This document shows, piece after piece, positions 33,273 through 41,733 of a DNA stretch of 64,000 nt. A program made the position numbers and the translations under genes. Under the pieces are notes generated by a model. It searched no databases, had not been told where the DNA came from, and saw only the letters and a program-made list of their open reading frames with translations. Source of the stretch: Streptomyces diastatochromogenes (GTDB lineage Bacteria > Actinomycetota > Actinomycetes > Streptomycetales > Streptomycetaceae); NCBI RefSeq assembly GCF_002242805.1, contig NZ_MCGQ01000013.1, positions 62,001 to 126,000 on the forward strand. The letters run 5' to 3'. The stretch's first letter is position 1, and every line of letters begins with the position of its first letter.

Positions 33273-35330
33273 ATGACGTCACTCCACCCCGCACCCGAGG
33301 ACATCGAGGAAGCCCAGGCCATCGAGGTCACCCTCCACCGCGAACGCGCCTACCACGACACCTGCCGCGCCGCCCTCGCCGCCATGGTCGACGGCGCCGC
33401 CGAACAGGTCGTCATCGGCGAGGACGTCTCCGCCTCCGGTGCCGACGCCGAGGTCCTCGGCCACCGGCTGCGCAGCCGGGCCAAGGCGCTGCGCGAACTG
33501 CCCCGGGGCCCGCTGTTCTTCGGCCGGCTGGACTTCGCCGGCACCGACCCCGAGCACGGCGGGCAGCACTACCACGTGGGCCGGCTGCGGATCACCGAGG
33601 ACCCGGCCGCGCCGCCCCTCGTCGTCGACTGGCGGGCCCCGGTCTCCCGCGCCTTCTACCAGGCCGGCGCGCGCGAGCCGCAGGGCGTCGAGGTGCGGCG
33701 CCGGTTCGGCTGGGCGCCGGGCAGCCAGGGGGACTCCGCCGACCTCACCGGGCTGGAGGACGAGTACCTCGGCCGGGGCGAGGCACAGGTCAGCGGCATC
33801 GTCGCCCGGGAGATCGAGCGGCCCCGGATCGGCCCGATGCGGGACATCGCCGCCACCATCCAGCCCGAGCAGGACGACCTGGTGCGCGGCGACCTCACCG
33901 CCTCCGTGTGCGTCCAGGGCGCCCCGGGCACCGGCAAGACCGCCGTCGGCCTGCACCGCGCCGCGTACCTGCTCTACACCCACCCCCGGCGCATCCAGCG
34001 CTCCGGCCTGCTGATCCTCGGCCCCAACCGCACCTTCCTCACCTACATCGCCGAGGTGCTGCCCTCCCTCGGTGAGAGCGGGGTCCGGCAGTCCACCCTC
34101 CTGGACGAGATCGCCCGCCACCCGGTCACCGGCACCGACCCCACCCCCACGGCCGCGGTCAAGCACGACGCCCGCATGGCCGAGGTGCTGCGCCGGGCGC
34201 TGTACGCGCGCGTGTCCACCACCGGCGTGACCGACCTCGCCGTACGGGACGGCTCCTACTGGCTGCGGGTCACCGCCGGTCAGCTGGCCGGCATCGTCGA
34301 CGAGGTGCGCGCGGAGGAGCCGCCGTACGCCATCGGGCGCGAGCGGGTCCGCGCCCGGGTGGTACGACGGCTGCAGGAACAGGTGGAGCGGCGGTCGGGA
34401 CCGCCGCCGAACGCCTGGCTGCGCCGGATCGAGCGGCTGCGGGCGCTCACCGCCCGGCTCGACGTGATGTGGCCGAAGGTCCGGCCCGAGGAGGTCCTGA
34501 CCGGACTGCTCACCGACGGCGAGGTGCTGGCGCGGGCCGCCGACGGGCTGCTGGACCCCGGCGAACAGGCGGCACTGCGGTGGCCGCGCCCGCCGCGCTC
34601 GTACAAGTCCGCCCGCTGGTCGGCCGCCGACCTCGTCCTCCTGGACGAGCTGTCGGGGCTGATCGAGCACCCCGAGGGGTACGGCCACCTCGTCGTGGAC
34701 GAGGCGCAGGACCTCTCGCCGATGGAGTGCCGGGCCGTCGCCCGCCGCGCCGTCTTCGGCTCGCTGACCGTCCTCGGCGACCTCGCCCAGGGCACCACCC
34801 CGTGGGCGGCCCGCGACTGGGACGTCCAGCTGCGCCACCTCGGCAAGGCGGACGCGGCCGTGGTGCCGCTGACCACCGGGTTTCGGGTGCCCGCCGCGGT
34901 GGTCGAGCTGGCCAACCGGCTGCTGGACCGGCTGGACGTGGCCGTACCCGCCGCCCGGTCGCTGCGGGCGGACGGCGAGCTGACCCTCCGGCCGACCGAC
35001 GACGTGCCCGGCACGACCGTGACGGCCGTACGCGAGGCCCTCGCCCACGAGGGATCGGTCGGTGTCGTCGCGGCGGACGCGGACGTGGCCCGCCTGCGCG
35101 ACGCGCTCACCGCCGCCGGCCTCGACCCGGCCGGACCCGACGCGCTCGGCGCCCGGCTGACCCTGGTGCCCGCGAGCCTGGTCAAGGGCCTGGAGTACGA
35201 CCACGTCGTCGCCGTCGAACCGGCCGCCGTCGTCGAGGCGGAGGAGCGGGGCGCGCACCGGCTGTACGTGGTGCTCACGCGGGCGGTGTCCCGGCTGGAC
35301 GTCGTACACGGGCGGCCGCTGCCGTTCTAG
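33273..35330 (+). CDS. HelD-like UvrD/SF1-family ATPase (RNA polymerase recycling factor)
   Basis: 685 residues. An N-terminal helical region rich in Glu/Ala/Arg (about 1-75) resembles the HelD arm that enters RNA polymerase. The ATPase has Walker A GAPGTGKTAV near residue 218 and Walker B LVVDEAQDLS near 480, with later SF1 motifs (TTGFRVP, LTLVPASLVKGLEYDHVV, LYVVLTRA). HelD proteins pull stalled RNA polymerase off DNA; one actinobacterial branch (HelR) displaces rifamycin. No rifamycin-associated element is visible upstream. Start at 33273 with GGAG just upstream, TACGGT before it. Confidence 0.88.
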   Translation: MTSLHPAPEDIEEAQAIEVTLHRERAYHDTCRAALAAMVDGAAEQVVIGEDVSASGADAEVLGHRLRSRAKALRELPRGPLFFGRLDFAGTDPEHGGQHYHVGRLRITEDPAAPPLVVDWRAPVSRAFYQAGAREPQGVEVRRRFGWAPGSQGDSADLTGLEDEYLGRGEAQVSGIVAREIERPRIGPMRDIAATIQPEQDDLVRGDLTASVCVQGAPGTGKTAVGLHRAAYLLYTHPRRIQRSGLLILGPNRTFLTYIAEVLPSLGESGVRQSTLLDEIARHPVTGTDPTPTAAVKHDARMAEVLRRALYARVSTTGVTDLAVRDGSYWLRVTAGQLAGIVDEVRAEEPPYAIGRERVRARVVRRLQEQVERRSGPPPNAWLRRIERLRALTARLDVMWPKVRPEEVLTGLLTDGEVLARAADGLLDPGEQAALRWPRPPRSYKSARWSAADLVLLDELSGLIEHPEGYGHLVVDEAQDLSPMECRAVARRAVFGSLTVLGDLAQGTTPWAARDWDVQLRHLGKADAAVVPLTTGFRVPAAVVELANRLLDRLDVAVPAARSLRADGELTLRPTDDVPGTTVTAVREALAHEGSVGVVAADADVARLRDALTAAGLDPAGPDALGARLTLVPASLVKGLEYDHVVAVEPAAVVEAEERGAHRLYVVLTRAVSRLDVVHGRPLPF

Positions 35331-35348
35331 CGGCCGCCCACGGGCGCC

Positions 35349-36188
35349 TCAGCCCAGTACGGGCACCAACTGCTCCTCCTCGTACGCCAGATGGGCCTCC
35401 AGCTCGGCCGTCAGCCGGTCCACCTCGGCGCGGGCGGCGGCCGGGTCGGGGTGGTCGCCGGAGACCGCGTGACGCAGCTGCTCCACGAGTTCGGCGATAC
35501 GCCCGTGCTCCCGCTCCAGCCGCTCCAGGGTGGGGGCGAGCTGCGGATGGCGGCCGGCGAGGAACGGGAACAGCATGGTGTCCTCGCCGGTGTGGTGGTT
35601 GTGGAGCCCCTGGCAGAGGGTGAGGCAGTTGACGCGGAGCTGGGCGCCGAGCGTGGAGCCGTTGCCCGCGGCCATCTCCTTGCGGATCAGGTCGAGTTCA
35701 CGCCGGAACACGTCGTGGACGAGCCGGATCGCCTCGCCGGGGGAGTCCGCGGCGATGTTCCCCGGCCCGCCCTGCGCGATGGAGTGCAGCGCGACGACGG
35801 GGATCACCCGGCCGCCCGCCTTCTCCTGGTACGCCTGCCAGCCCGGGTCGGTCTCCACCGCCCGCGCGAAGGCCCGGTCGCGCTCCTCGCCGGTGAGAAC
35901 CTCGGCCCGCGCCGGGTAGGTGAACACCCCGCTCTCGACGGTCGCTTCGGGGTGGGCGAGCAGATTGCGGTACCAGTCGGGGTGCCGGGGCGAGCCCCCG
36001 GCCGAGGCGATGACGAGAATCCGCTCGCCGCCGTCGGGGAGGTAGCCGACCGGGGTGGTGTGCGGGGTGCCGGTGCAGGCGCCGGTGGTGGTGAGCAGGA
36101 TGAGCCGGGCGCCTTCGAAGTAGCCGCTCATGCGGCCGTGGTGGGCGCGGAACTCGTCGATGATCGTCTGATTGAACGGGTTGGGCAC
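35349..36188 (-). CDS. Ddn-type nitroreductase fused to a hemerythrin domain
   Basis: 279 residues. Residues 1-130 match F420-dependent Ddn-type nitroreductases (LLTTTGACTGTPHTTPVGYL, SAGGSPRHPDWYRNLLAHP). Residues 150-279 are a hemerythrin-like four-helix bundle with the iron ligands in GLHNHHTGEDTMLFP, LEREHGRIAEL and HLAYEEEQLVP. The fusion couples an F420-linked reductase to an oxygen/NO-sensing di-iron domain, perhaps for redox stress. The gene is divergent from the RraA-like gene. Confidence 0.86.
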   Translation of the reverse strand: MPNPFNQTIIDEFRAHHGRMSGYFEGARLILLTTTGACTGTPHTTPVGYLPDGGERILVIASAGGSPRHPDWYRNLLAHPEATVESGVFTYPARAEVLTGEERDRAFARAVETDPGWQAYQEKAGGRVIPVVALHSIAQGGPGNIAADSPGEAIRLVHDVFRRELDLIRKEMAAGNGSTLGAQLRVNCLTLCQGLHNHHTGEDTMLFPFLAGRHPQLAPTLERLEREHGRIAELVEQLRHAVSGDHPDPAAARAEVDRLTAELEAHLAYEEEQLVPVLG

Positions 36189-36346
36189 TCAAGTCTTCTT
36201 TCTCTGCGGCTGATGGCTGTTCTCGGTGCGCAGAGAAAGCGGCGGGCTCCTGGCCCGCGCGGACCTCACTCAGAGGCCGGGCACCCAACTCGCTCACGGC
36301 TCAAGGCCGACCCGGCAGTCATGTCCGTGACGCTACCGTCCTGTTC

Positions 36347-36970
36347 ATGACTGACGCCACCGAGTTCCAGGACATCCCCACGACGACCCTCGCCGACCTG
36401 CTCGGCCGCGACCAGGTGATGGACATCGGCATCCGGCCGCTGTGGACCCCGGTGCCGCGGATCGCCGGACCGGCGTTCACGGTGAGCTGCCCGCCCGGCG
36501 ACAACCTGATGCTGCACGCGGCGATCCACCGCGCGGAGCCCGGCTCGGTGATCGTCGTGGAGTCGGGGGACCTGAACTGGGCGCTGGCCGGCGGGAACGT
36601 CTGCGCGGTGGCCCAGCGGCGCGGTGTCCTGGCCTTCGTCGCCGACGGCCTGATCCGCGACCTCGCCGAGGTCCGCGAGAGCGGCTTCCCGGTCTTCGCG
36701 CGGGGCGTCATCCCGATCCCGGGCGCCAAGAAGGCCGTACGACCGCTGAACGAGCCCGTGCGCTGCGGAGGGGTGCGGATCGAGGCCGGGGACGTGGTCG
36801 TGGCCGACGAGGAGGGCGTGGTCGCCGTACCGGCCGGCCGCCGGGCGGAGGTCCTCGCGGCCGCGCGGGCCAAGCTGGCCAAGGAGGCCGCCGAGAGCCT
36901 GGACGACTGGGAGAAGGCGCACCGCGCCCGCATCGACGGCATCCTCGCCGAGGGGGGCTTCGAGGGCTGA
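36347..36970 (+). CDS. RraA-like / HMG-CHA aldolase family protein
   Basis: 207 residues. The family motif D-G-x-x-R-D is present as DGLIRDLAEV, with GGNVCAVAQRRGVLAFV before it and GDVVVADEEGVVAVP after. True RraA inhibits RNase E; many actinobacterial members are instead class II aldolases acting on 4-hydroxy-4-methyl-2-oxoglutarate-type substrates. The long N- and C-terminal parts favour the aldolase side. A TACCGT box 7 bases before the ATG indicates leaderless expression. Confidence 0.85.
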   Translation: MTDATEFQDIPTTTLADLLGRDQVMDIGIRPLWTPVPRIAGPAFTVSCPPGDNLMLHAAIHRAEPGSVIVVESGDLNWALAGGNVCAVAQRRGVLAFVADGLIRDLAEVRESGFPVFARGVIPIPGAKKAVRPLNEPVRCGGVRIEAGDVVVADEEGVVAVPAGRRAEVLAAARAKLAKEAAESLDDWEKAHRARIDGILAEGGFEG

Positions 36971-36981
36971 TCCTGTCGGTG

Positions 36982-37467
36982 ATGCTGCTCTTCCTCGACG
37001 TCGACGGTCCGCTCATCCCGTTCGGGGCGGCAGACCGCGCCTACCCGGTGTACGACAACGACCGCGCCCTGCCCCCGGACGCCGCCGGGCATCCGCTGCT
37101 GAACCGCGTCGACCCCGCGCTGGGCGGCCGGCTCGCGGCGCTGGGCTGCGAGCTGGTGTGGGCCACGACCTGGATGGACGACGCGAACACCTCCCTGGCG
37201 CCCTGGCTGGGCCTGCCCCCGCTGCCGGTCGTGGAGTGGCCCGACGAGGACGAACCACCGGGCCTGCTGCACTGGAAGACCCGCCCCCTGGTCGCCTGGG
37301 CGGCCGGCCGACCCTTCGTCTGGATCGACGACGAACTCACCGAGGCCGACCGCTCCTGGGTCGCCGTCCACCATCCCGGGCCGGCCCTCCTGCACCGCGT
37401 CGACCACCGCTACGGCCTGACGGAGCCCGACTTCGAGGCCGTGCGGGAGTGGCTCCACAGCACCTGA
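36982..37467 (+). CDS. Small HAD-like hydrolase
   Basis: 161 residues. N-terminal LLFLDVDGPLIPFG is HAD motif I (DxDGP). LVWATTWMDDAN serves as motif II, and FVWIDDEL as the motif IV acid pair. No cap domain is evident. It starts 11 bases after the RraA-like gene (the GTG at 36979 is an alternative) and is probably co-transcribed. Substrate unknown. Confidence 0.82.
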   Translation: MLLFLDVDGPLIPFGAADRAYPVYDNDRALPPDAAGHPLLNRVDPALGGRLAALGCELVWATTWMDDANTSLAPWLGLPPLPVVEWPDEDEPPGLLHWKTRPLVAWAAGRPFVWIDDELTEADRSWVAVHHPGPALLHRVDHRYGLTEPDFEAVREWLHST

Positions 37468-37511
37468 AAAACGGGTGTCCCGCTCGCCGAGGCCGCTGTT
37501 AGCGTGGGCCC

Positions 37512-37544
37512 GTGCCGGAATCAGACAGGGTGCGCCGTCGCTAG
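37512..37544 (+). CDS. 10-residue regulatory leader peptide MPESDRVRRR
   Basis: A GTG at 37512 lies 6 bases after a TAGCGT promoter box (37500-37505), so the transcript is probably leaderless and the peptide is its first product. The frame reads M-P-E-S-D-R-V-R-R-R-stop. Arg-Val-Arg fits the basic-x-basic motif at which macrolide-bound ribosomes arrest. Codons 7-10 form the left arm of a 12-bp hairpin (37530-37541 with 37546-37557). It lies 97 bases upstream of the MFS gene. Confidence 0.72.
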   Translation: MPESDRVRRR

Positions 37545-37641
37545 AGCGGCGGCGCACAACCCCAGTTCTCGCCGTCGCTCCTGACCCCTGGCCAGGAGCG
37601 CCTTCGTGGCGCTCGGATCTTCCTGTTCCGGAGCGCACCCC
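37530..37641 (+). promoter_or_regulatory. Attenuator RNA with six alternately pairing segments before the MFS gene
   Basis: Segments: 1 (37530-37541) pairs with 2 (37546-37557) over 12 bp. Segment 2 also pairs with 3 (37570-37578, 9 bp), because CGCCGTCGCT is repeated in 1 and 3. Segment 3 (37576-37583) pairs with 4 (37593-37600, 8 bp). Segment 4 (37596-37602) pairs with 5 (37608-37614, 7 bp). Segment 5 (37609-37614) pairs with 6 (37631-37636), which covers the GGAG ribosome binding site at 37630-37633. Folding 1:2, 3:4, 5:6 hides the site; folding 2:3, 4:5 frees it. This is erm-type translational attenuation logic. Confidence 0.7.
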
Positions 37642-39042
37642 ATGTTCACCCTGTCTGTTCGTCAGCGTCGGCGTGTCCTCGTCGCCGACCTCGTCTCCAC
37701 GGCCGTGTTCCCCCTGGCCATCACGGGCGCGACAGCCGCTGTCCCCGATGTGTCGGCCCAACTGCCGGGCCCGGCCGCCCTGGGGCCGTGGATCGTCCTC
37801 GCCTACAACGGCCTCTTCGCCGCGGCCCTGCTGCTGGCCGGAGCGACTGTCGATCGCGGCACCCGCACCCGCTTCTTCGCCGTCGGCAACATCGTCGTAG
37901 CGGCCACCGGCCTCTTCTCCGCCCTCGCTCCCGACCTGCCGTCCCTGGTGGCGCTGCGCGCCGTCGGCGGCATCGGGGCGGCGATGTGCGCCGCCGGCGG
38001 ATCGTCGATGGTCCTCGCCGTGTACCCGCCGGAGGAACGGCGTCGGGTGTACGGCTACGCGGGCGCCGTGCTGGGCAGCAGTCTGGCGTTGGGCCCGGTC
38101 GTCGCCCAGGCCCTCATGGCCGTCGGAGGCTGGCCCCTCGTCTTCGTCGTGCCGGGTGCCGTCGCCGCCGTAGCGGCCCTGACCACGCTCGGGCTTCCGG
38201 GCCTGCGCAACCCCGAGCCGTCCGGGAGCTTCGACCGCGCCGGCGCCGTCCTCTTCGGGGCGACCGTCGCCGCCGCGGTGACCGCACTCGGGCTGGGCTT
38301 CGGGGCCGGCGTCCCGTGGTGGGGGCCGACCGGGCTGATGCTCGTCGCGGCGGCCTGCGCCACCGGACTCGTCCGCGTGGAACGGCGCGCAGCCGATCCC
38401 GCGATCCCCGTGGACCTGCTGCGGATCCCCGCCTACCGCGCGTACGCCGTGGCGACGGGCGCCTTCATGGGGATGCTCGTGGTGGGACTGACCGCGCTCC
38501 CTCAACTCGGCTCCGTCCAGCACGTGGGGGCGGGCGAGGCGGCGGTCATGCTCAGCCTGCTGACCGTGCCTTCGACGGTCCTCCCGCTTCTTGCCGCGCG
38601 GCTCGCCCGGCGACTGGCCCGGCCGCTGGTGACCGCCGCCCTGTTCGCCTGCACCGGCACCGCGGCCGTCCTCCAGGTGACCGGCCGTCCCGCCGCTCTT
38701 CTCGTCGCGGCCGGGGTCATCGGCCTGTGCCTCGGGCTGACCGAGGGCGTCCCGGACGGGCAGGCACTCACCTACGTGCCCGCCCATCGCGGAGGCGCGG
38801 GCGCCGCCCTGTTCAGCACGGTGCGGATGAGCCTGGAGACACTCACCCTGGCGGCCGCCACCGGGGTGACGGCGGCTCTCGGCCCCGCATCCGGACTGGC
38901 CGTCGCCGGAGCCGTGTGCCTCACCGCCGCCCTGGTCGTCCGGCCGGGCCGTCCCCGCCCGCGCCGACGGCGCGTCGGTCAGCGCAGGGTCAGCGGGGTC
39001 TCGGACGCGACGCGGGTCAGCTTCTGCGGGTTCCGGACGTAG
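37642..39042 (+). CDS. MFS drug-efflux-type transporter under leader-peptide control
   Basis: 466 residues, 12-14 membrane helices, with an MFS loop motif (TVDRGTRTRFF) after helix 2 and a motif-C-like GSSLALGPVVAQALM in helix 5, typical of drug:H+ antiporters. The ATG at 37642 has GGAG eight bases upstream, inside the attenuator. The basic C-terminal tail (about 30 residues) overlaps the convergent sigma-factor gene by 64 bases. The upstream basic-x-basic leader suggests induction by a ribosome-targeting antibiotic, most likely a macrolide or similar; the substrate itself is not visible from the sequence. Confidence 0.88.
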   Translation: MFTLSVRQRRRVLVADLVSTAVFPLAITGATAAVPDVSAQLPGPAALGPWIVLAYNGLFAAALLLAGATVDRGTRTRFFAVGNIVVAATGLFSALAPDLPSLVALRAVGGIGAAMCAAGGSSMVLAVYPPEERRRVYGYAGAVLGSSLALGPVVAQALMAVGGWPLVFVVPGAVAAVAALTTLGLPGLRNPEPSGSFDRAGAVLFGATVAAAVTALGLGFGAGVPWWGPTGLMLVAAACATGLVRVERRAADPAIPVDLLRIPAYRAYAVATGAFMGMLVVGLTALPQLGSVQHVGAGEAAVMLSLLTVPSTVLPLLAARLARRLARPLVTAALFACTGTAAVLQVTGRPAALLVAAGVIGLCLGLTEGVPDGQALTYVPAHRGGAGAALFSTVRMSLETLTLAAATGVTAALGPASGLAVAGAVCLTAALVVRPGRPRPRRRRVGQRRVSGVSDATRVSFCGFRT

Positions 39043-39875
39043 TAGAGGCCGGTGATGAGACCGTCCTCGAAGCGGAACGCCATGACGCCGTCGATCTCGC
39101 CGTCCAGGTGTACGAGGAGTGCCGGACTGCCGTTGACCACGGTGGGAGCGACGGTGATCGGGAGCTTGTTCTTGCCGAGACCACCGAGCATGAAGCGGGC
39201 CACCTTGTCCGCGCCGAGGATCGGCCGCACCGCGGCCTGCTTGATGCCGCCGCCGTCGCCCACCAGGACGACCTCGGGGGCGAGCACGTCGAGGAAACCC
39301 TGCAGGTCCCCGGTGTCGAGTGCGCGCCGGAACGACTCCAGGGCCGCCCGGGTCCTGCTCGCGGAGACCACCTCGCGGGGGCGGCGGGCATCGACGTGCC
39401 GGCGGGCGCGGTGCGCGATCTGGCGGACGGCGGCGGGGCTCTTGTCGACGGCGGTCGCGATCTCGTCGTAGCCGACGTCGAAGACCTCGCGCAGCACGAA
39501 GACGGCGCGCTCCGTCGGCGACAGCGTTTCGAGGACGAGCATCATCGCCATCGACACGCTCTCGGCCAGCTCGACGTCCTCGGCCACGTCCGGCGCGGTG
39601 AGCAGCGGTTCGGGCAGCCACTGGCCGACGTACGCCTCCTTGCGGCGCTGCAGGGTGCGCAGCCGGTTGAGCGACTGCCGGGTCGTGATCCGGACCAGGT
39701 AGGCGCGCTGGTCGCTCACCTGCCCCAGGTCGACCTTGACCCACCGCAGCCAGGTCTCCTGGAGGACGTCCTCGGCGTCGGCCGCCGATCCGAGCATCTC
39801 GTACGCGACGGTGAAGAGCAGGTTGCGGTGGGCGGCGAACACCTCGGTCGCCGGGTCGCTGACGTGGTCGCTCAT
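38979..39875 (-). CDS. ECF41-group sigma factor (SigJ-like) with SnoaL-like C-terminal domain
   Basis: 298 residues. Sigma-2 (FAAHRNLLFTVAYEMLGSAADAEDVLQE) and sigma-4 (LSPTERAVFVLREVFDVGYDEIA) are joined by a linker with the group motif WLPEPLL. A SnoaL-like domain (about residues 185-298) carries GDGGGIKQAA, the counterpart of the DGGGR motif that controls ECF41 activity in place of an anti-sigma factor. ECF41 genes usually neighbour oxidoreductase or carboxymuconolactone decarboxylase genes; here an FAD oxidoreductase and a DoxX gene are directly upstream on the same strand. Confidence 0.92.
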   Translation of the reverse strand: MSDHVSDPATEVFAAHRNLLFTVAYEMLGSAADAEDVLQETWLRWVKVDLGQVSDQRAYLVRITTRQSLNRLRTLQRRKEAYVGQWLPEPLLTAPDVAEDVELAESVSMAMMLVLETLSPTERAVFVLREVFDVGYDEIATAVDKSPAAVRQIAHRARRHVDARRPREVVSASRTRAALESFRRALDTGDLQGFLDVLAPEVVLVGDGGGIKQAAVRPILGADKVARFMLGGLGKNKLPITVAPTVVNGSPALLVHLDGEIDGVMAFRFEDGLITGLYYVRNPQKLTRVASETPLTLR

Positions 39876-39994
39876 CTCTCGATCCCCCTCGTGCGCGGCC
39901 GGCCCTGGCTGCCGGCGCCCTTGACATGCATCCACGGCAAGATCCTCATCCGCCGACGATCCGTTGCTCAAGGGCCGGCCGCGCAGGACAGTCC

Positions 39995-41200
39995 CTAGGC
40001 CGTCCGTTCGGCGACGGCCGGTGCCGCGTCGCGCTCGGCCTCCAGCAGCTGCCGGCGCTTGGCACCTCCTGAGAAGCGGTGAAGGCGGTAGGAACCGGGC
40101 TTGCCCGCCTCGTCGGCCAGTTGCTCGACGATGCCCGCGCAGATGAACTCCTTGAGCCTCGCGCCAGGGCGACCGCCGATGTGGAACCCCACCGCGACGT
40201 CGTACCTGTGGGCGAACTGGAAGATGCCGGCGCGTCGGCCCAGGCTGATGCACTGGCCGGCGAACACCTGGTTCAGGGGCGAGGGCTGCTCACCCGCGAT
40301 CTTGGCCAACACCGTGTCGGCGGCCCGCGCGCCCAGAGGCATCGCGGCCTGGCAGCTCATCCGCAGCGGCAGATCCGACGGCGCCGCCGAGTCCCCGGCC
40401 GCGACGACGCGTACGTCGTCCACGCTCGTCAGGGTCTCGTCCGTGAGCAGACGGCCCAGGGCGTCGGTGCTCAGCCCGCTGCGCGCGGCAAGGTCCGGCA
40501 CGCCGAATCCGGCGGTCCAGATGGTCACCGCGCTCGGCAGCTCGCGGCCGCCGCTGAGCCGCACGGCATCGCGGGTCACCGCCGTCACCTTCGTGCCGGG
40601 ACCGTCGAGCACGGTCACACCGAGCTTGGCCAGCCGGTTCGCGACCGAGCGCCGGCCCCGCGGGTGCAGGTACGGGCCGAGCACCCCGCCGCAGACCAGG
40701 GTCACGGTACGGCCCTGCTCCGCCAGCTCTGCGGCGGTCTCGATGCCGCTCGGACCGGCTCCGACGACGGTGACCGCGGCCGCCCCGGGCGCGGCGTCGA
40801 GGGCCGGCCGCAGCCGCTGCGCCTCCTCCAGGGAGGAGATCGGGTAGGCGAACTCGGCAGCTCCGGGCACGCTCGGGTCGGCGCTGCCACTGCCCACGGC
40901 GTAGATCAGGTAGTCGTAGCCGACCGTGCCGCCGCCCGCCAACGTCACGCCGCGCTCGACCGCGTCGATCCGTGTCACGCTGTCGACCACCAGCCGTACG
41001 CCCCCGGCCAGGACCTTGCTGTAGTCGACGACCGCGTCGTGGGACCCGCCGACCAGTTGGTGCAGGCGGATCCGCTCGACGAAGGACGGGCGCGGGTTGA
41101 TCAGGGTCACGGTCACGTCGTCGCGCCGGGTCAGGCGGTTGGCCGCCATGACGCCGGAGTATCCGCCGCCGATCACGAGCACCTGGGTGTTCTCGGTCAT
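39995..41200 (-). CDS. FAD-dependent NAD(P)H oxidoreductase (NDH-2-like)
   Basis: 401 residues with two dinucleotide-binding motifs, VIGGGYSGVMAAN (FAD, residues 9-21) and VVGAGPSGIETAAEL (NAD(P)H), plus the FAD-contact motif VRVVAAGDSAA. The layout fits type II NADH dehydrogenase-like disulfide-reductase-fold enzymes. Lack of an obvious C-terminal membrane helix suggests a peripheral or soluble protein. It is probably co-transcribed with the DoxX gene (43-base gap) and is the likely effector of the ECF41 sigma regulon. Confidence 0.9.
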   Translation of the reverse strand: MTENTQVLVIGGGYSGVMAANRLTRRDDVTVTLINPRPSFVERIRLHQLVGGSHDAVVDYSKVLAGGVRLVVDSVTRIDAVERGVTLAGGGTVGYDYLIYAVGSGSADPSVPGAAEFAYPISSLEEAQRLRPALDAAPGAAAVTVVGAGPSGIETAAELAEQGRTVTLVCGGVLGPYLHPRGRRSVANRLAKLGVTVLDGPGTKVTAVTRDAVRLSGGRELPSAVTIWTAGFGVPDLAARSGLSTDALGRLLTDETLTSVDDVRVVAAGDSAAPSDLPLRMSCQAAMPLGARAADTVLAKIAGEQPSPLNQVFAGQCISLGRRAGIFQFAHRYDVAVGFHIGGRPGARLKEFICAGIVEQLADEAGKPGSYRLHRFSGGAKRRQLLEAERDAAPAVAERTA

Positions 41201-41243
41201 GATCTCTTCCTTCGCTTCGGGGTTCGGTACGCGGAGCCGTCGG

Positions 41244-41627
41244 TCAGGCGGTGAAGGACGCGGGGCCGAAGCGACCCCATGCGATGAAGGCCGCGAGCGC
41301 GAGATAGACCAGGTTCAACACCACGAACTGGAGACCGTCGTGGCGGATGTGGGTGATCATCGCGCCGACCATCAGCAGGACCCAGCAGACGGCGGTCACC
41401 GGCACCAGAACCGGCGCGACGCCGACCACGGCGGGCAGGATCAGGCCGACCGCGGCCAGCAGTTCGAGGACCCCGAGAGACCTGACGAAGCCGGCACCGG
41501 AACCTTCGGTCCACTCCCCGCCGGGGGCCGCGGCCAGCTTCTCCAGGGGCATGAACGCCTTGCTGACACCACCGGCCAGAGCAACGGCGGCGAGCAACCC
41601 GGTGGCGATCCACAGCGCGAGGTCCAT
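41244..41627 (-). CDS. DoxX-family membrane protein
   Basis: 127 residues with four hydrophobic helices (ALWIATGLLAAVALAGGVSKAF, LGVLELLAAVGLILPAVVG, VTAVCWVLLMVGAMITHI, LVYLALAAFIAWG). The pattern A-G-x-x-K in helix 1 and L-E-L-L-A in helix 2 is typical of DoxX/DoxD-like quinone-linked proteins. It is first in a unit with the FAD oxidoreductase and has an ECF41-like promoter upstream. Confidence 0.88.
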   Translation of the reverse strand: MDLALWIATGLLAAVALAGGVSKAFMPLEKLAAAPGGEWTEGSGAGFVRSLGVLELLAAVGLILPAVVGVAPVLVPVTAVCWVLLMVGAMITHIRHDGLQFVVLNLVYLALAAFIAWGRFGPASFTA

Positions 41628-41663
41628 GAGGCCCTCCTCCTTCGTTTCGGGAGTTCGGCCTCA

Positions 41664-41691
41664 AGACACCGCGCGGTGGACGGCTGTGACA
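41664..41691 (-). promoter_or_regulatory. ECF41-type promoter before the DoxX-oxidoreductase unit
   Basis: On the minus strand TGTCACA (41691-41685) is followed after 16 bases by TGTC (41668-41665). ECF41 sigma factors are reported to use TGTCACA and CGTC elements with that spacing. It lies 37-64 bases upstream of the DoxX start. Confidence 0.6.
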
Positions 41692-41733
41692 GGGTGTGAG
41701 TCAGATCACTTCATGCGGGGGGGATGTGTCGGT

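Noticed and set aside
33273..35330. HelR-type rifamycin-resistance assignment
   Set aside because: No rifamycin-associated palindrome is visible upstream, so only the general HelD family is claimed.
36319..39927. Very long minus-strand frame of 1202 codons
   Set aside because: Spans several well-supported genes on both strands; an artefact of high GC.
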